Assembly (NCBI GenBank): GCA_020638575.1
Contig: JACKIH010000003.1
Location: 601,501 to 665,500 of the forward strand
DNA: 64,000 bases
Direction of reading: 5' to 3'
Origin: Rhodospirillaceae bacterium
GTDB taxonomy: Bacteria > Pseudomonadota > Alphaproteobacteria > DSM-16000 > Inquilinaceae
Shown here: in pieces, positions 27,598-36,020 of the stretch
How the letters are laid out: each line of letters begins with the position of its first letter
How positions within the stretch are numbered: position 1 is the first letter of the stretch
Notes under the pieces: model-generated
Seen by the model: only the letters and a program-made list of their open reading frames with translations
Told to the model about the DNA's origin: nothing
The model's database searches: none
Made by a program: the position numbers and the translations under genes

Positions 27598-28989
27598 ATG
27601 GACGAAACGGCGCCCCGCGCCGCCCCGCAGCCGGCTACCCCGGCACCGCCGCCAGGCTTCGGCCGCGGCGCGCGTGTTGCCCTGTTTCCGGAAGCGAGCT
27701 TCGGCTCGGCGCTCAATTGCGTCGGCATCGCCCAGGCGCTGCGGGCGCGCGGGGCGGATCCGGTGTTCATCTGCCACGACGGCTTCAACGGCGTGTTCGC
27801 CGACTACGGCTTTACCGAATACGTGCTCGACACCGGGGCCTCGCCGGCCGACCGGGACGGCTACTGGGCCAGCTTCATCGCCCGCCACCAGCCGCATTTC
27901 CGGCTGTCGCCGCTGGACCAGATCGAAACCTACGTGGCGCCTGCGTGGGACGCCATCATCGACACCGCGGAAGCCGCCGAACGGCCGCTGGAGCACCTGC
28001 TGGACCGCCTGCGCCCGGACGCCGTGGTGCTGGACAACGTGGTCATGTTCCCGGCCATCGCGCGGTCGGGCATTCCCTGGGTGCGGGTGGTGTCGTGCGC
28101 CGAGACCGAGCTGCCGGACCCCGAGGTGCCGCCCCACATGTCCGGCCTCGGGCTTGCCGAGCGCGACCAGTGGCCGGCCTTCGCCGCACGCTATGCCGAA
28201 ACGCTGGCGCCGCTGCACCGGCGCTACAACCGCTTCCGCGAGAGCTGCGGGCTCGCCCCCCTGGCGGCCGGCCAGTTCCTGGAAGCCTCGCCGGTGCTCA
28301 ACCTGTTGCTGTCTCCCCACGCGGTGCGCCACCGCCGCCGCCAGCCGCTCGATCCCCTGCGCTTCTGCTACCTGGACGGCTGCGTGCGCGCCGAAGGCCC
28401 GTTCGTCTGTCCGCCCTTCCCGCGCCAGGCCGACCGGCCGCTGGTGTTCGTCTCCTTCGGCAGCTTAGGCGCGGTGGACGTGGACCTGATCGGCCGCATG
28501 CTGGCGGTGTTCGCCCGCCTGCCCTGCCGCTTCCTGGTCAATGTCGGCGCCTACTTGGACCGCTACGACCAGGTGCCCGACAACGTGGCCATCAACGGCT
28601 GGTTGCCGCAGCCCAGCGTGGTTGCCGAGGCCGACCTGTTCATCCACCACGGCGGCAACAACAGCTTCTGCGAGGCGCTCTATTTCGGCGTGCCGTCGCT
28701 GATCATGCCGTTCTGTTGGGATGGCCACGACAACGCCGTGCGGGCCGAAGAAACCGGCACCGGTGCCCGGCTGCCGCGCTATTCCTGGCGGGAGGACGAT
28801 TTGGCCTCGGCGATCCGGCACCTGATCGGCGACGCCGCCATGAAGGCGCGGCTGTCAGCAGCAGCGCGGCGCATGCAGGCGGCCGATGGGACCGGCGTTG
28901 CCGCCGAGCGTATCCTGGCGGCCGCCCACACCCGCGCACGCTCCAGCGGCGCCGGCGCACGCTCCGCCAGCGGGCCGATCCGGACCTGA
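27598..28989 (+). CDS. GT1-family (UGT-like) glycosyltransferase, copy 2
   Basis: This 463-residue paralogue of the enzyme at 20593 shares the N-terminal ALFPEASFGSALNCVGIAQALRARG, the mid-segment PHMSGLG, the PLDPLRFCYLDGCVRAEG hinge region and the donor-site signature HHGGNNSFCEALYFGVPSLIMP. Compared with copy 1 it has about 25 extra N-terminal Pro/Ala-rich residues and a longer basic tail. It is the last gene of the operon. Retention of two related but clearly diverged copies flanking the catabolic genes suggests two successive glycosylations or two acceptors. ATG 27598 lies 15 nt after the previous stop. Confidence 0.85.
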   Translation: MDETAPRAAPQPATPAPPPGFGRGARVALFPEASFGSALNCVGIAQALRARGADPVFICHDGFNGVFADYGFTEYVLDTGASPADRDGYWASFIARHQPHFRLSPLDQIETYVAPAWDAIIDTAEAAERPLEHLLDRLRPDAVVLDNVVMFPAIARSGIPWVRVVSCAETELPDPEVPPHMSGLGLAERDQWPAFAARYAETLAPLHRRYNRFRESCGLAPLAAGQFLEASPVLNLLLSPHAVRHRRRQPLDPLRFCYLDGCVRAEGPFVCPPFPRQADRPLVFVSFGSLGAVDVDLIGRMLAVFARLPCRFLVNVGAYLDRYDQVPDNVAINGWLPQPSVVAEADLFIHHGGNNSFCEALYFGVPSLIMPFCWDGHDNAVRAEETGTGARLPRYSWREDDLASAIRHLIGDAAMKARLSAAARRMQAADGTGVAAERILAAAHTRARSSGAGARSASGPIRT

Positions 28990-29016
28990 GGGTGCGCCTG
29001 GGACCGGGGCGTCCCC

Positions 29017-30267
29017 TCAGCCGGTTCTTTTCTGCCGGCGGGCGGCTTCGTTGAGGATGCGCCAGTCGCCGCGTTCGGAATCCACCATGTAGTCGCGGGT
29101 GATGGGCACCGCGGCGTGCTTCTTGGCGAGCTGCATCTGGAACACCATCAGGTCCTGGTGGCGGAAGCCCATCTCGCAACCGGCCAGGTACATCTCCCAC
29201 ATGCGGCAGAAGCGCTCGTCGTACAGATCGGCGACGGCGGCGCGGTTCTTCTGGAAGCGCTCGTACCAGTCCTCCAGCGTCAACGCATAGTGCAGCCGCA
29301 GGATCTCGATATCGGTCACCTGCCAGCCGACCCGCTCCACCGCCGCCATCACCTCCGACAGCGAGGGCACGTCGGCGCCGGGGAAGATGTACTTGCGCAT
29401 GAAGGGGTTGATCGGTGCCGGCTCGCCGAACCGGCCGATGCTGTGGAGCAGGAAGACACCGTCGTCGTCCAGCAGGTCGTAGGTGCGCGCGAAGAACTCA
29501 CTATAGTTCTTCTTGCCCACATGCTCGAACATGCCGACCGAGACGATGCGGTCGAACCGCTCGGTCTGCACGCGGTAGTCCTCCAGCTTGAAGTCCACGC
29601 AGCGGCCGAGGCCGGCGGCTTCGGCCCGTTCCCGGCTCACCTTGTGCTGCTCTTCGCTCAAGGTCACACCGGTGACCCGGCACTGGCTGGTCTGGGCGAG
29701 ATAGAGCCCCAGCCCGCCCCAACCGGAGCCGATGTCCAGCACCGTCAAATCGGGCCGGTTGAGCAGCAGCTTGGCGGCGATATGGCGCTTCTTGGCGACC
29801 TGCGCCTCCTCCAGAGACGTCTCCGGCCGCGGGTAGTAGGCGCAGGAATACTGCCGGTCCTCGTCGAGGAAGAGGTCGTAGAGCCGGCCCGACAGGTCGT
29901 AGTGGTGGGCGACGTTCTTGCGCGCCCGTCCCATGGGATTGAACTGCTTCAGCCGGCGGCTCTGGCGCAGGACCCGCGCGGTCGCCTTCACCCAGGGCTG
30001 GCGTTCCAGGTTGGCGAAGTTGCGCCCCACCAACTCCATGAACTCGCGGATGCTGCCCTCTTCCACCAGCAGGCGGCTGTCCATATAGGCTTCGGCCACG
30101 CGCAAAGAGGGGTTGAGGCTCATCCACCGCTCGGTCTTGCGGTCCGTGAGGGCGATGGCAACGCGCGGAGCCTGCCCGTCTCCGTATATCTCGCGGCAGC
30201 CGTCGCCGTAGCGCACCTCCAACGTGCCGTGAAGAAACACCTTCCCAAGCAGCTTGCGGAAAAACAT
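29017..30267 (-). CDS. cfa: Cyclopropane-fatty-acyl-phospholipid synthase family
   Basis: This 416-residue SAM-dependent enzyme converts unsaturated acyl chains of membrane phospholipids to cyclopropane (or related methylated) fatty acids. The N-terminal lipid-binding region spans about 1-125. The methyltransferase fold begins HHYDLSGRLYDLFLDEDRQYSCAYY and has the SAM loop VLDIGSGWGGLGLYLA near residue 175. VGMFEHVGKKNYSEFF (with the family's Glu-His) and the C-terminal segment RMWEMYLAGCEMGFRHQDLMVFQMQL are typical. ATG 30267 has GGAGGGACCG upstream. The gene is divergent from glpK and convergent with the preceding operon. Confidence 0.92.
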   Translation of the reverse strand: MFFRKLLGKVFLHGTLEVRYGDGCREIYGDGQAPRVAIALTDRKTERWMSLNPSLRVAEAYMDSRLLVEEGSIREFMELVGRNFANLERQPWVKATARVLRQSRRLKQFNPMGRARKNVAHHYDLSGRLYDLFLDEDRQYSCAYYPRPETSLEEAQVAKKRHIAAKLLLNRPDLTVLDIGSGWGGLGLYLAQTSQCRVTGVTLSEEQHKVSRERAEAAGLGRCVDFKLEDYRVQTERFDRIVSVGMFEHVGKKNYSEFFARTYDLLDDDGVFLLHSIGRFGEPAPINPFMRKYIFPGADVPSLSEVMAAVERVGWQVTDIEILRLHYALTLEDWYERFQKNRAAVADLYDERFCRMWEMYLAGCEMGFRHQDLMVFQMQLAKKHAAVPITRDYMVDSERGDWRILNEAARRQKRTG

Positions 30268-30659
30268 CGGTCCCTCCACACAATCGCCGGCCGTGCCAAA
30301 CCCCCTCGGCATGTCGCCCGAGCGGGGTCCGCAGCCAGCGGTGCCGAACGGCGCTGCGGCGGGGAGGCCGCCAACGCGGACCGATCGGGCGGAAGGCGGT
30401 AATTCGCCTCCAATACAGCCTGGGTCACCCCGAGGGAGGTTCATGAACATACCACAGTGCGGCGCTAGGACACACTCTGCAACCATTGCCTGAACGGAGT
30501 CGGCACCGATGGCGCCATCGGCGGGGTCAGTTGCTGCCACCGCGCTTTGATCCGTATCGGCAGCCTGGACAGGGCCGGCGGGGGCAGTACCATCGGACCA
30601 AAGGCGCGCAGCAGCGGCCCCGCCGCACCACGAGACCGCGTCGACCAATGGGGAGAGCC
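30268..30659. other. 392-bp divergent region between cfa and glpK
   Basis: This region should hold the promoters for both genes. It contains a perfect 16-bp palindrome (separate entry) and a purine-rich GAGGGAGG just before an ATG at 30443. That ATG opens a 16-codon frame ending at 30493 with CxxR/HS residues, which could be a leader peptide or chance. A longer open frame on the minus strand crosses the region as an extension of cfa, but cfa has a clear ribosome binding site at its own start. No GlpR-type operator is recognised. Confidence 0.45.
30506..30521. promoter_or_regulatory. Perfect 16-bp palindrome upstream of glpK
   Basis: CCGATGGCGCCATCGG reads identically on both strands and lies 139 bp upstream of the glpK start. 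It could be an operator for a dimeric regulator or a chance GC-rich palindrome; no matching factor is encoded next to it. Confidence 0.35.
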
Positions 30660-32153
30660 GTGACCTATATCCTTGCCCTCGACCAGGGAACCACCAGCTC
30701 GCGCGCCATCGTCTTCGACGCCAAGGGCCGGATCGTCACCACCGCCCAGCGCGAATTCACCCAAATCTTTCCCAAGGCGGGCTGGGTGGAACACGACCCC
30801 GAGGAGATCTGGTCGACCCAGATCGGCGTGGCCACCGAAGCGCTCGCCCGCGCCGGGGCTTCGCCGGCCGATATCGCCGGGATCGGCATCACCAACCAGC
30901 GCGAAACCACCATCGTGTGGGACCGCCGCACCGGCAAGCCCATCGCCAACGCCATCGTCTGGCAGGACCGGCGCACCGCCGGCATCTGCGACCGGCTGCG
31001 CGCATCGGGCCACGCGCCGCTCATCCAGTCCAAGACCGGGCTGGTGGTCGATGCCTATTTCTCCGGCACCAAGATCAAATGGCTGCTCGATAGCGTGGAC
31101 GGCGCGCGGGAGGCGGCCGCGGCCGGCCACCTCGCCTGCGGCACCGTCGATAGCTGGCTGGTGTGGAAGCTGACCGGCGGCAGGCTGCACATCACCGACG
31201 TCACCAACGCCAGCCGGACGCTGCTCTACAACATCCACACCATGGACTGGGACGAGGAGTTGCTCGACCTGCTCGACGTGCCCGCGAACCTGCTGCCGGA
31301 CGTGCGGCCGTCGAGCCAAGTGTACGCCACCACCTCGCCCGACCTGTTCGCCACCCCCATCCCCATCGCCGGGATCGCCGGCGACCAGCAGGCAGCATTG
31401 TTCGGCCAGATCTGCACCAGGCCCGGCATGGTGAAGAACACCTACGGCACCGGCTGCTTCATCTTGATGAACACCGGCACCGAGCCCATCCAATCCACCA
31501 ACAAGTTGGTGACCACCGTCGCCTGGCAGATCGGCGACCGGGTGGAGTACGCGCTGGAGGGCTCCATCTTCGTCGCCGGAGCGGTGGTGCAGTGGCTGCG
31601 CGACGGGCTCGGCATCATCCGCAAATCCGGCGAGGTGGAGGCCCTGGCGGCCCAGGTGAACGACAGCCATGGCGTGGTGCTGGTGCCCGCCTTCACCGGC
31701 CTCGGCGCGCCCCACTGGGACGCCTACGCCCGCGGCACCATCGTCGGCCTCACCCGCGGCACCACCTCCGCCCACATTGCGCGGGCGGCCCTGGAGAGCA
31801 TCGCTTACCAGACGCTGGATGTGGTGCGCGCCATGGAGGCCGATTCCGGGCTGCGCACCACCCAGTTGCGGGTGGACGGCGGCGCCACCGTCAACGACCT
31901 GCTGATGCAGTTCCAAGCCGACATGCTGGGGGTCGACACCATCCGCCCGAAGATCGTGGAGACCACCGCGCTCGGGGCCGCCTACCTGGCCGGCCTGGCG
32001 GTGGGCTACTGGTCGGGCGAGGACGAGCTGGCCGCCCTCTGGCAGGAGGACCGGGTGTTCCGCCCGGCCATGGCGCGGGACGAGGCGGACCGCCTCTACC
32101 GCCGTTGGACGCGCGCGGTCGACCGCGCGCGCGTGTGGGAGGCCGAAGCATGA
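30660..32153 (+). CDS. glpK: Glycerol kinase
   Basis: Phosphorylates glycerol to glycerol-3-phosphate in the cytoplasm. The 497-residue FGGY-family protein begins TYILALDQGTTSSRAIVFD. It contains ITNQRETTIVWDRRTGKPIANAIVWQDRR, AGIAGDQQAALFGQ, KNTYGTGCF and the C-terminal ATP-site DGGATVNDLLMQFQADMLG. Length is normal. GTG 30660 is preferred because GGGGAGAG lies just before it; ATG 30648 is in frame. Its stop overlaps the glpD start (ATGA), forming a glycerol utilisation pair with no glpF or glpR in view. Confidence 0.97.
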   Translation: MTYILALDQGTTSSRAIVFDAKGRIVTTAQREFTQIFPKAGWVEHDPEEIWSTQIGVATEALARAGASPADIAGIGITNQRETTIVWDRRTGKPIANAIVWQDRRTAGICDRLRASGHAPLIQSKTGLVVDAYFSGTKIKWLLDSVDGAREAAAAGHLACGTVDSWLVWKLTGGRLHITDVTNASRTLLYNIHTMDWDEELLDLLDVPANLLPDVRPSSQVYATTSPDLFATPIPIAGIAGDQQAALFGQICTRPGMVKNTYGTGCFILMNTGTEPIQSTNKLVTTVAWQIGDRVEYALEGSIFVAGAVVQWLRDGLGIIRKSGEVEALAAQVNDSHGVVLVPAFTGLGAPHWDAYARGTIVGLTRGTTSAHIARAALESIAYQTLDVVRAMEADSGLRTTQLRVDGGATVNDLLMQFQADMLGVDTIRPKIVETTALGAAYLAGLAVGYWSGEDELAALWQEDRVFRPAMARDEADRLYRRWTRAVDRARVWEAEA

Positions 32154-33733
32154 CGGGCGCACCGCGCACCATGGACCGCACCGCCTTCCTCAAGGAGTTG
32201 CGGGAGCAACCGCGCTACTGGGACATGGTCGTCATCGGCGGCGGCGCCACCGGCCTGGGCACGGCGGTGGAAGCGGCCGCGCGGGGCTATTCGGTGCTGC
32301 TCTTGGAGCAGTACGACTTCGCCAAGGGCACTTCGTCGCGCTCCACCAAGCTGGTGCACGGCGGCGTGCGCTACCTGCAGCAGGGCAACGTCTCGCTGGT
32401 GCTGGAAGCGCTGCGCGAGCGCGGCCGGCTGATCCACAACGCGCCCCATGTCGCCTCGAACCTGCGCTTCGTGGTGCCCATCTACGATTGGTGGGAAGGG
32501 CCGTTCTATGGCGCCGGCATGAAGCTCTACGACATGCTGGCGGGCAAGCTGGGCCTCGGCCCATCGCGTCTGCTGTCGCGCGACACCACCCTGGAGCACC
32601 TGCCCAACGTGGAGAAGAAGGGGCTGCGCGGCGGCGTCATCTACTACGACGGCCAGTTCGACGACGCCCGCCTGGCGGTGAACCTGGCGCAGACGGTGGT
32701 GGATCACGGCGGCCTGGTGGTGAACCACATGCCGGTGACCGGCCTCATCAAACGCGGCGAGACCATCACCGGGGTCCGCGCCCGCGACGCCGAAACCGGC
32801 GACGGCTACGAGTTCGACGCCCGCGTGGTGGTCAACGCCACCGGCGTGTTCTCCGACGGCGTGCGCCAGATGGACGACCCCACCGAGGAACCGATGATGG
32901 CGCCGAGCCAGGGCGTGCACCTGGTGCTCGATGGCTCCTTCCTGAAGTCCGACAGCGCCATCATGGTGCCCAAGACCGCCGACGGAAGGGTGCTGTTCGC
33001 CATCCCGTGGCACGGCCGCACCGTCGTCGGCACCACCGATACCGCCATCCCCGAACCGCAGGTGGAGCCGCGCCCCCAGGAAGACGAGATCGCCTTCCTT
33101 CTGGAGCACGCGGCCAAGTATCTCGATCGCGACCCCAAGCGGTCGGACGTGCTGAGCATGTTCTGCGGCATCCGCCCGCTGGTGAAGTCGGGCTCCGACA
33201 AGGGCACGGCCGCCCTGTCGCGCGACCACGTGCTGATGATCTCCAAGTCCAACCTGGTCACCATCACCGGCGGCAAGTGGACCACCTACCGCAAGATGGC
33301 CGAGGACACGGTGGATGCCGCCGCCCTGGTGGCGGGCCTCGACGAACGCAAATCCGTCACCGCCACCATGCGCATCCACGGCTGGCTGAAGGCGCCGGCG
33401 GAAAGCGATGGGCTGCTGGCGCTCTACGGCACCGATGGACCGGCGGTGCGCCGGGTGATGGCCGAGCGGATCGACTGGTCGGACCCCATGCACCCCGACC
33501 TGCCCTACTACCTGGGTGAGGCCGCCTATGCCGCCCGCCACGAGATGGCGCGCTCGGTGGAGGACGTGCTGGCGCGGCGCACCCGGGCGCTGTTCTTGGA
33601 TGCTCGCGCCAGCGTGGCGATCGCGCCGCGGGTGGCGGCCGTGCTGGCCGCAGAGCTGGGCTTCGATGAGGGCTGGGCGCACGAACAGGTTGCGGCCTTT
33701 GCCGCAGTCGCCAAGGGATACATCCTGGAGTAG
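32150..33733 (+). CDS. glpD: Aerobic glycerol-3-phosphate dehydrogenase
   Basis: This FAD enzyme at the inner membrane oxidises glycerol-3-phosphate to DHAP and feeds quinone. The 527-residue protein has the FAD dinucleotide motif MVVIGGGATGLGTAVEAAARGYSVLLLE near residue 26, GTSSRSTKLVHGGVRYLQQG, the NATGVFSD segment and GGKWTTYRKMAEDTVDAA, ending with the C-terminal helical cap. Length matches GlpD. It starts at ATG 32150, overlapping glpK; ATG 32171 is possible but less coupled. Confidence 0.96.
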   Translation: MTGAPRTMDRTAFLKELREQPRYWDMVVIGGGATGLGTAVEAAARGYSVLLLEQYDFAKGTSSRSTKLVHGGVRYLQQGNVSLVLEALRERGRLIHNAPHVASNLRFVVPIYDWWEGPFYGAGMKLYDMLAGKLGLGPSRLLSRDTTLEHLPNVEKKGLRGGVIYYDGQFDDARLAVNLAQTVVDHGGLVVNHMPVTGLIKRGETITGVRARDAETGDGYEFDARVVVNATGVFSDGVRQMDDPTEEPMMAPSQGVHLVLDGSFLKSDSAIMVPKTADGRVLFAIPWHGRTVVGTTDTAIPEPQVEPRPQEDEIAFLLEHAAKYLDRDPKRSDVLSMFCGIRPLVKSGSDKGTAALSRDHVLMISKSNLVTITGGKWTTYRKMAEDTVDAAALVAGLDERKSVTATMRIHGWLKAPAESDGLLALYGTDGPAVRRVMAERIDWSDPMHPDLPYYLGEAAYAARHEMARSVEDVLARRTRALFLDARASVAIAPRVAAVLAAELGFDEGWAHEQVAAFAAVAKGYILE

Positions 33734-33808
33734 AATTGGTGTCGTGCGGCCCGGCCGCGGAAGGGGCGTGGTCGTGCCAACGACGACAAGACGTTCAGGA
33801 GAAATCCC

Positions 33809-34450
33809 ATGCCCGAGGCATTCAGGGAAACCGTCACCGAGGCCGTGGCCGTATTCCACGACGAAGCCAGCCTGTGGGCGGCCATCGACGACCTTGAAGA
33901 ACACGGGATCGACCGCGCTGCCATCAGCCTGATGGCCAGTGAAAAGGCCATCGAGGCCAAACTGGGCCATGCGTACGAGCGGGTGGAGGAACTCGCCGAC
34001 GATCCGCGCACCCCGCGCGAACCGCCGGTGGCGGCGGAAGATCGCGGCGCTGGCGAAGGCATGCTGATCGGCGGCCTTGCCTATGTGGGGGCGGTGGTGG
34101 CCGGGGCGGCCGTGGTCGCGTCCGGCGGCACGCTGGGGGTGGCCATCGCCAGTGTGGTGGCAGCCGGCGGCGGCGGGGCCGCCATCGGCGGTCTGCTCGC
34201 CCGCTGGCTCGGCCGGTCGCATGCCCAGGAGATCGAGAAGCACCTGCACCACGGCGGCCTGCTGCTGTGGGTGGGCATCCAGAAGGGCAACGACGCACAG
34301 CGCGCCAAGGTGTGCGACATCCTTGCCGGCCACACCAGCGAGCCGGTGCATGTGCACGAGATTTCGCCCTACGACCCGTCCACGCCGCATCCGGCGGTGA
34401 TCGACACCTACGATGTCGGCCTGCCCTGGCTGTTCCGCCGCAAGGCATAG
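33809..34450 (+). CDS. Glycine-zipper membrane/stress-type protein
   Basis: The 213-residue protein has three parts. An N-terminal region of about 70 residues (VAVFHDEASLWAAIDDLEEHGIDRAAISLMA) resembles the general-stress YflT-like fold. A central Gly/Ala-rich hydrophobic hairpin (about 83-135: GMLIGGLAYVGAVVAGAAVVASGG, then AAGGGGAAIGGLLARWLG) looks like a glycine zipper. The C-terminal domain (HAQEIEKHLHHGGLLLWVGIQKGNDAQRAKVCDIL) resembles the same stress fold again. It may insert in or associate with the inner membrane. Function is unknown. ATG 33809 has AGGAGAAATCCC upstream. Confidence 0.75.
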   Translation: MPEAFRETVTEAVAVFHDEASLWAAIDDLEEHGIDRAAISLMASEKAIEAKLGHAYERVEELADDPRTPREPPVAAEDRGAGEGMLIGGLAYVGAVVAGAAVVASGGTLGVAIASVVAAGGGGAAIGGLLARWLGRSHAQEIEKHLHHGGLLLWVGIQKGNDAQRAKVCDILAGHTSEPVHVHEISPYDPSTPHPAVIDTYDVGLPWLFRRKA

Positions 34451-34572
34451 GCTCGTCCGGGGGCTGCGTGCCGTTGACGGCAAGCGGCCCCTTGCCGCGA
34501 CGGCCCGTCGCCCCCTATGCCTGACGACCGGGAACGGTGTGCGGCCGGCATGGCCGCTGCGGAGATCGGTCG

Positions 34573-35922
34573 ATGGCAGACGGGAAGGCGGACGCACTGG
34601 ATGAACTGCGCCGGCGGCTGGAGGCCGGCACGGCGCGGGTGGGGGTGATCGGGCTTGGCTATGTGGGGGTGCCGCTGGCCTGCGCCTTCGTCGGCCAAGG
34701 CATCGCCACCACCGGGTTCGACATCGATTCCAAGAAGATCGAGCAGATCGAATCCGGCGAGAATTACCTGCACTCGGTGGACATGGCGCCGCTGAACACC
34801 GGCCTGGCCGACGGCCGCTTCCAGGCGACCACGGATTTCGCCCTGCTGGCCGCCTGCGATGCCATCCTGATCTGCGTGCCAACGCCGCTGACCCCCCAGC
34901 GCGAGCCCGATCTCTCCTATGTGGACGCCACTGCCCGCGCCATCGCCGCCAGCCTGCGGCCGGGGCAGCTCGTCGTGCTGGAGTCCACCACCTACCCCGG
35001 CACCACGCGGGAGGTGGTGCGCCCGATCCTCGATGCCACCGGGCTCACCAGCGGTGCCGACTACCTGCTGGCCTATTCGCCGGAGCGCGAAGACCCCGGC
35101 AACCCCATCCATTCGGTGGCCCGCATCCCCAAGGTGATCGGCGGCGAGGGCCAAGCCGCGCGCGACGCGGCCATGGCGCTCTATCGCCCCATCGTGCCGG
35201 ACCTGGTGCCGGTGTCGTCCACCGACACGGCCGAGGCGGTGAAGCTGACGGAGAACATTTTTCGCGCCGTCAACATCGCGCTGGTCAACGAACTGAAGCT
35301 GATCTACGGGCGTATGGGCATCGATGTCTGGGAGGTGATCGATGCCGCCAAGACCAAGCCCTTCGGCTACATGCCCTTCTATCCCGGCCCCGGGCTCGGC
35401 GGCCACTGCATCCCCATCGACCCGTTCTACCTCACCTGGCGGGCGCGCAGCTTCGATGCCGCCACCCGTTTCGTGGAACTGGCGGGGGAGATCAACACCG
35501 CCATGCCCTACCATGTGGTCGACCGCCTGGCCGACGCCCTGGGCCGCCTGGCGCAGCGTAGCCTCTACGGCAGCCGGATCCTCATCCTGGGTGCCGCCTA
35601 CAAGAAGAACGTGGCCGACGTGCGCGAAAGCCCGGCGTTGAAGATCATGGAGATCCTGAGCGAGCGCGGGGCGCTGTGGGACTTCCACGATCCCCACGTG
35701 GCCGCCCTGCCGCGCACCCGCCGCCACCCGGAGCTGAACGGCCGCGCCGGCGTCGCGCTCGATGCGGAGGCGCTGGCGCGCTGCCAGGCGGTGCTGATCT
35801 GCACCGACCACGACCAGGTGGACTACGCCATGGTGGCCCGCCACGCGCCGATCGTGGTGGATACGCGCAACGCCCTTGCCGGCCGCGGTCTGAGCGGGCC
35901 AGCCAAGGTGGTGGCCGCATAG
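34573..35922 (+). CDS. UDP-sugar dehydrogenase, WecC/UDP-N-acetylmannosamine dehydrogenase type
   Basis: This NAD-dependent enzyme oxidises C6 of a UDP-sugar to the uronic acid, for envelope polysaccharide. The 449-residue protein has the Rossmann motif VGVIGLGYVGVPLA near residues 23-36. The central domain has KLTENIFRAVNIALVNELKLIYGRMGIDVWEVIDAAKTKPFG, and the catalytic Cys lies in PGPGLGGHCIPIDPFYL (about residue 278). The third domain contains LGAAYKKNVADVRESPALKI. GGHCIP with IPIDP is typical of the UDP-HexNAc dehydrogenase branch. It is a lone gene without other polysaccharide genes. ATG 34573 has GGAGATCGG upstream. Confidence 0.88.
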   Translation: MADGKADALDELRRRLEAGTARVGVIGLGYVGVPLACAFVGQGIATTGFDIDSKKIEQIESGENYLHSVDMAPLNTGLADGRFQATTDFALLAACDAILICVPTPLTPQREPDLSYVDATARAIAASLRPGQLVVLESTTYPGTTREVVRPILDATGLTSGADYLLAYSPEREDPGNPIHSVARIPKVIGGEGQAARDAAMALYRPIVPDLVPVSSTDTAEAVKLTENIFRAVNIALVNELKLIYGRMGIDVWEVIDAAKTKPFGYMPFYPGPGLGGHCIPIDPFYLTWRARSFDAATRFVELAGEINTAMPYHVVDRLADALGRLAQRSLYGSRILILGAAYKKNVADVRESPALKIMEILSERGALWDFHDPHVAALPRTRRHPELNGRAGVALDAEALARCQAVLICTDHDQVDYAMVARHAPIVVDTRNALAGRGLSGPAKVVAA

Positions 35923-36020
35923 CGCGGCAGCGGCCAGACGGTTGACCCCGCTCCTGGGATCGGCAGAGATCTGCGCACGCGGCAAACTGATGTGACCCCG
36001 CATTCCCGAAAGGACTCCAG

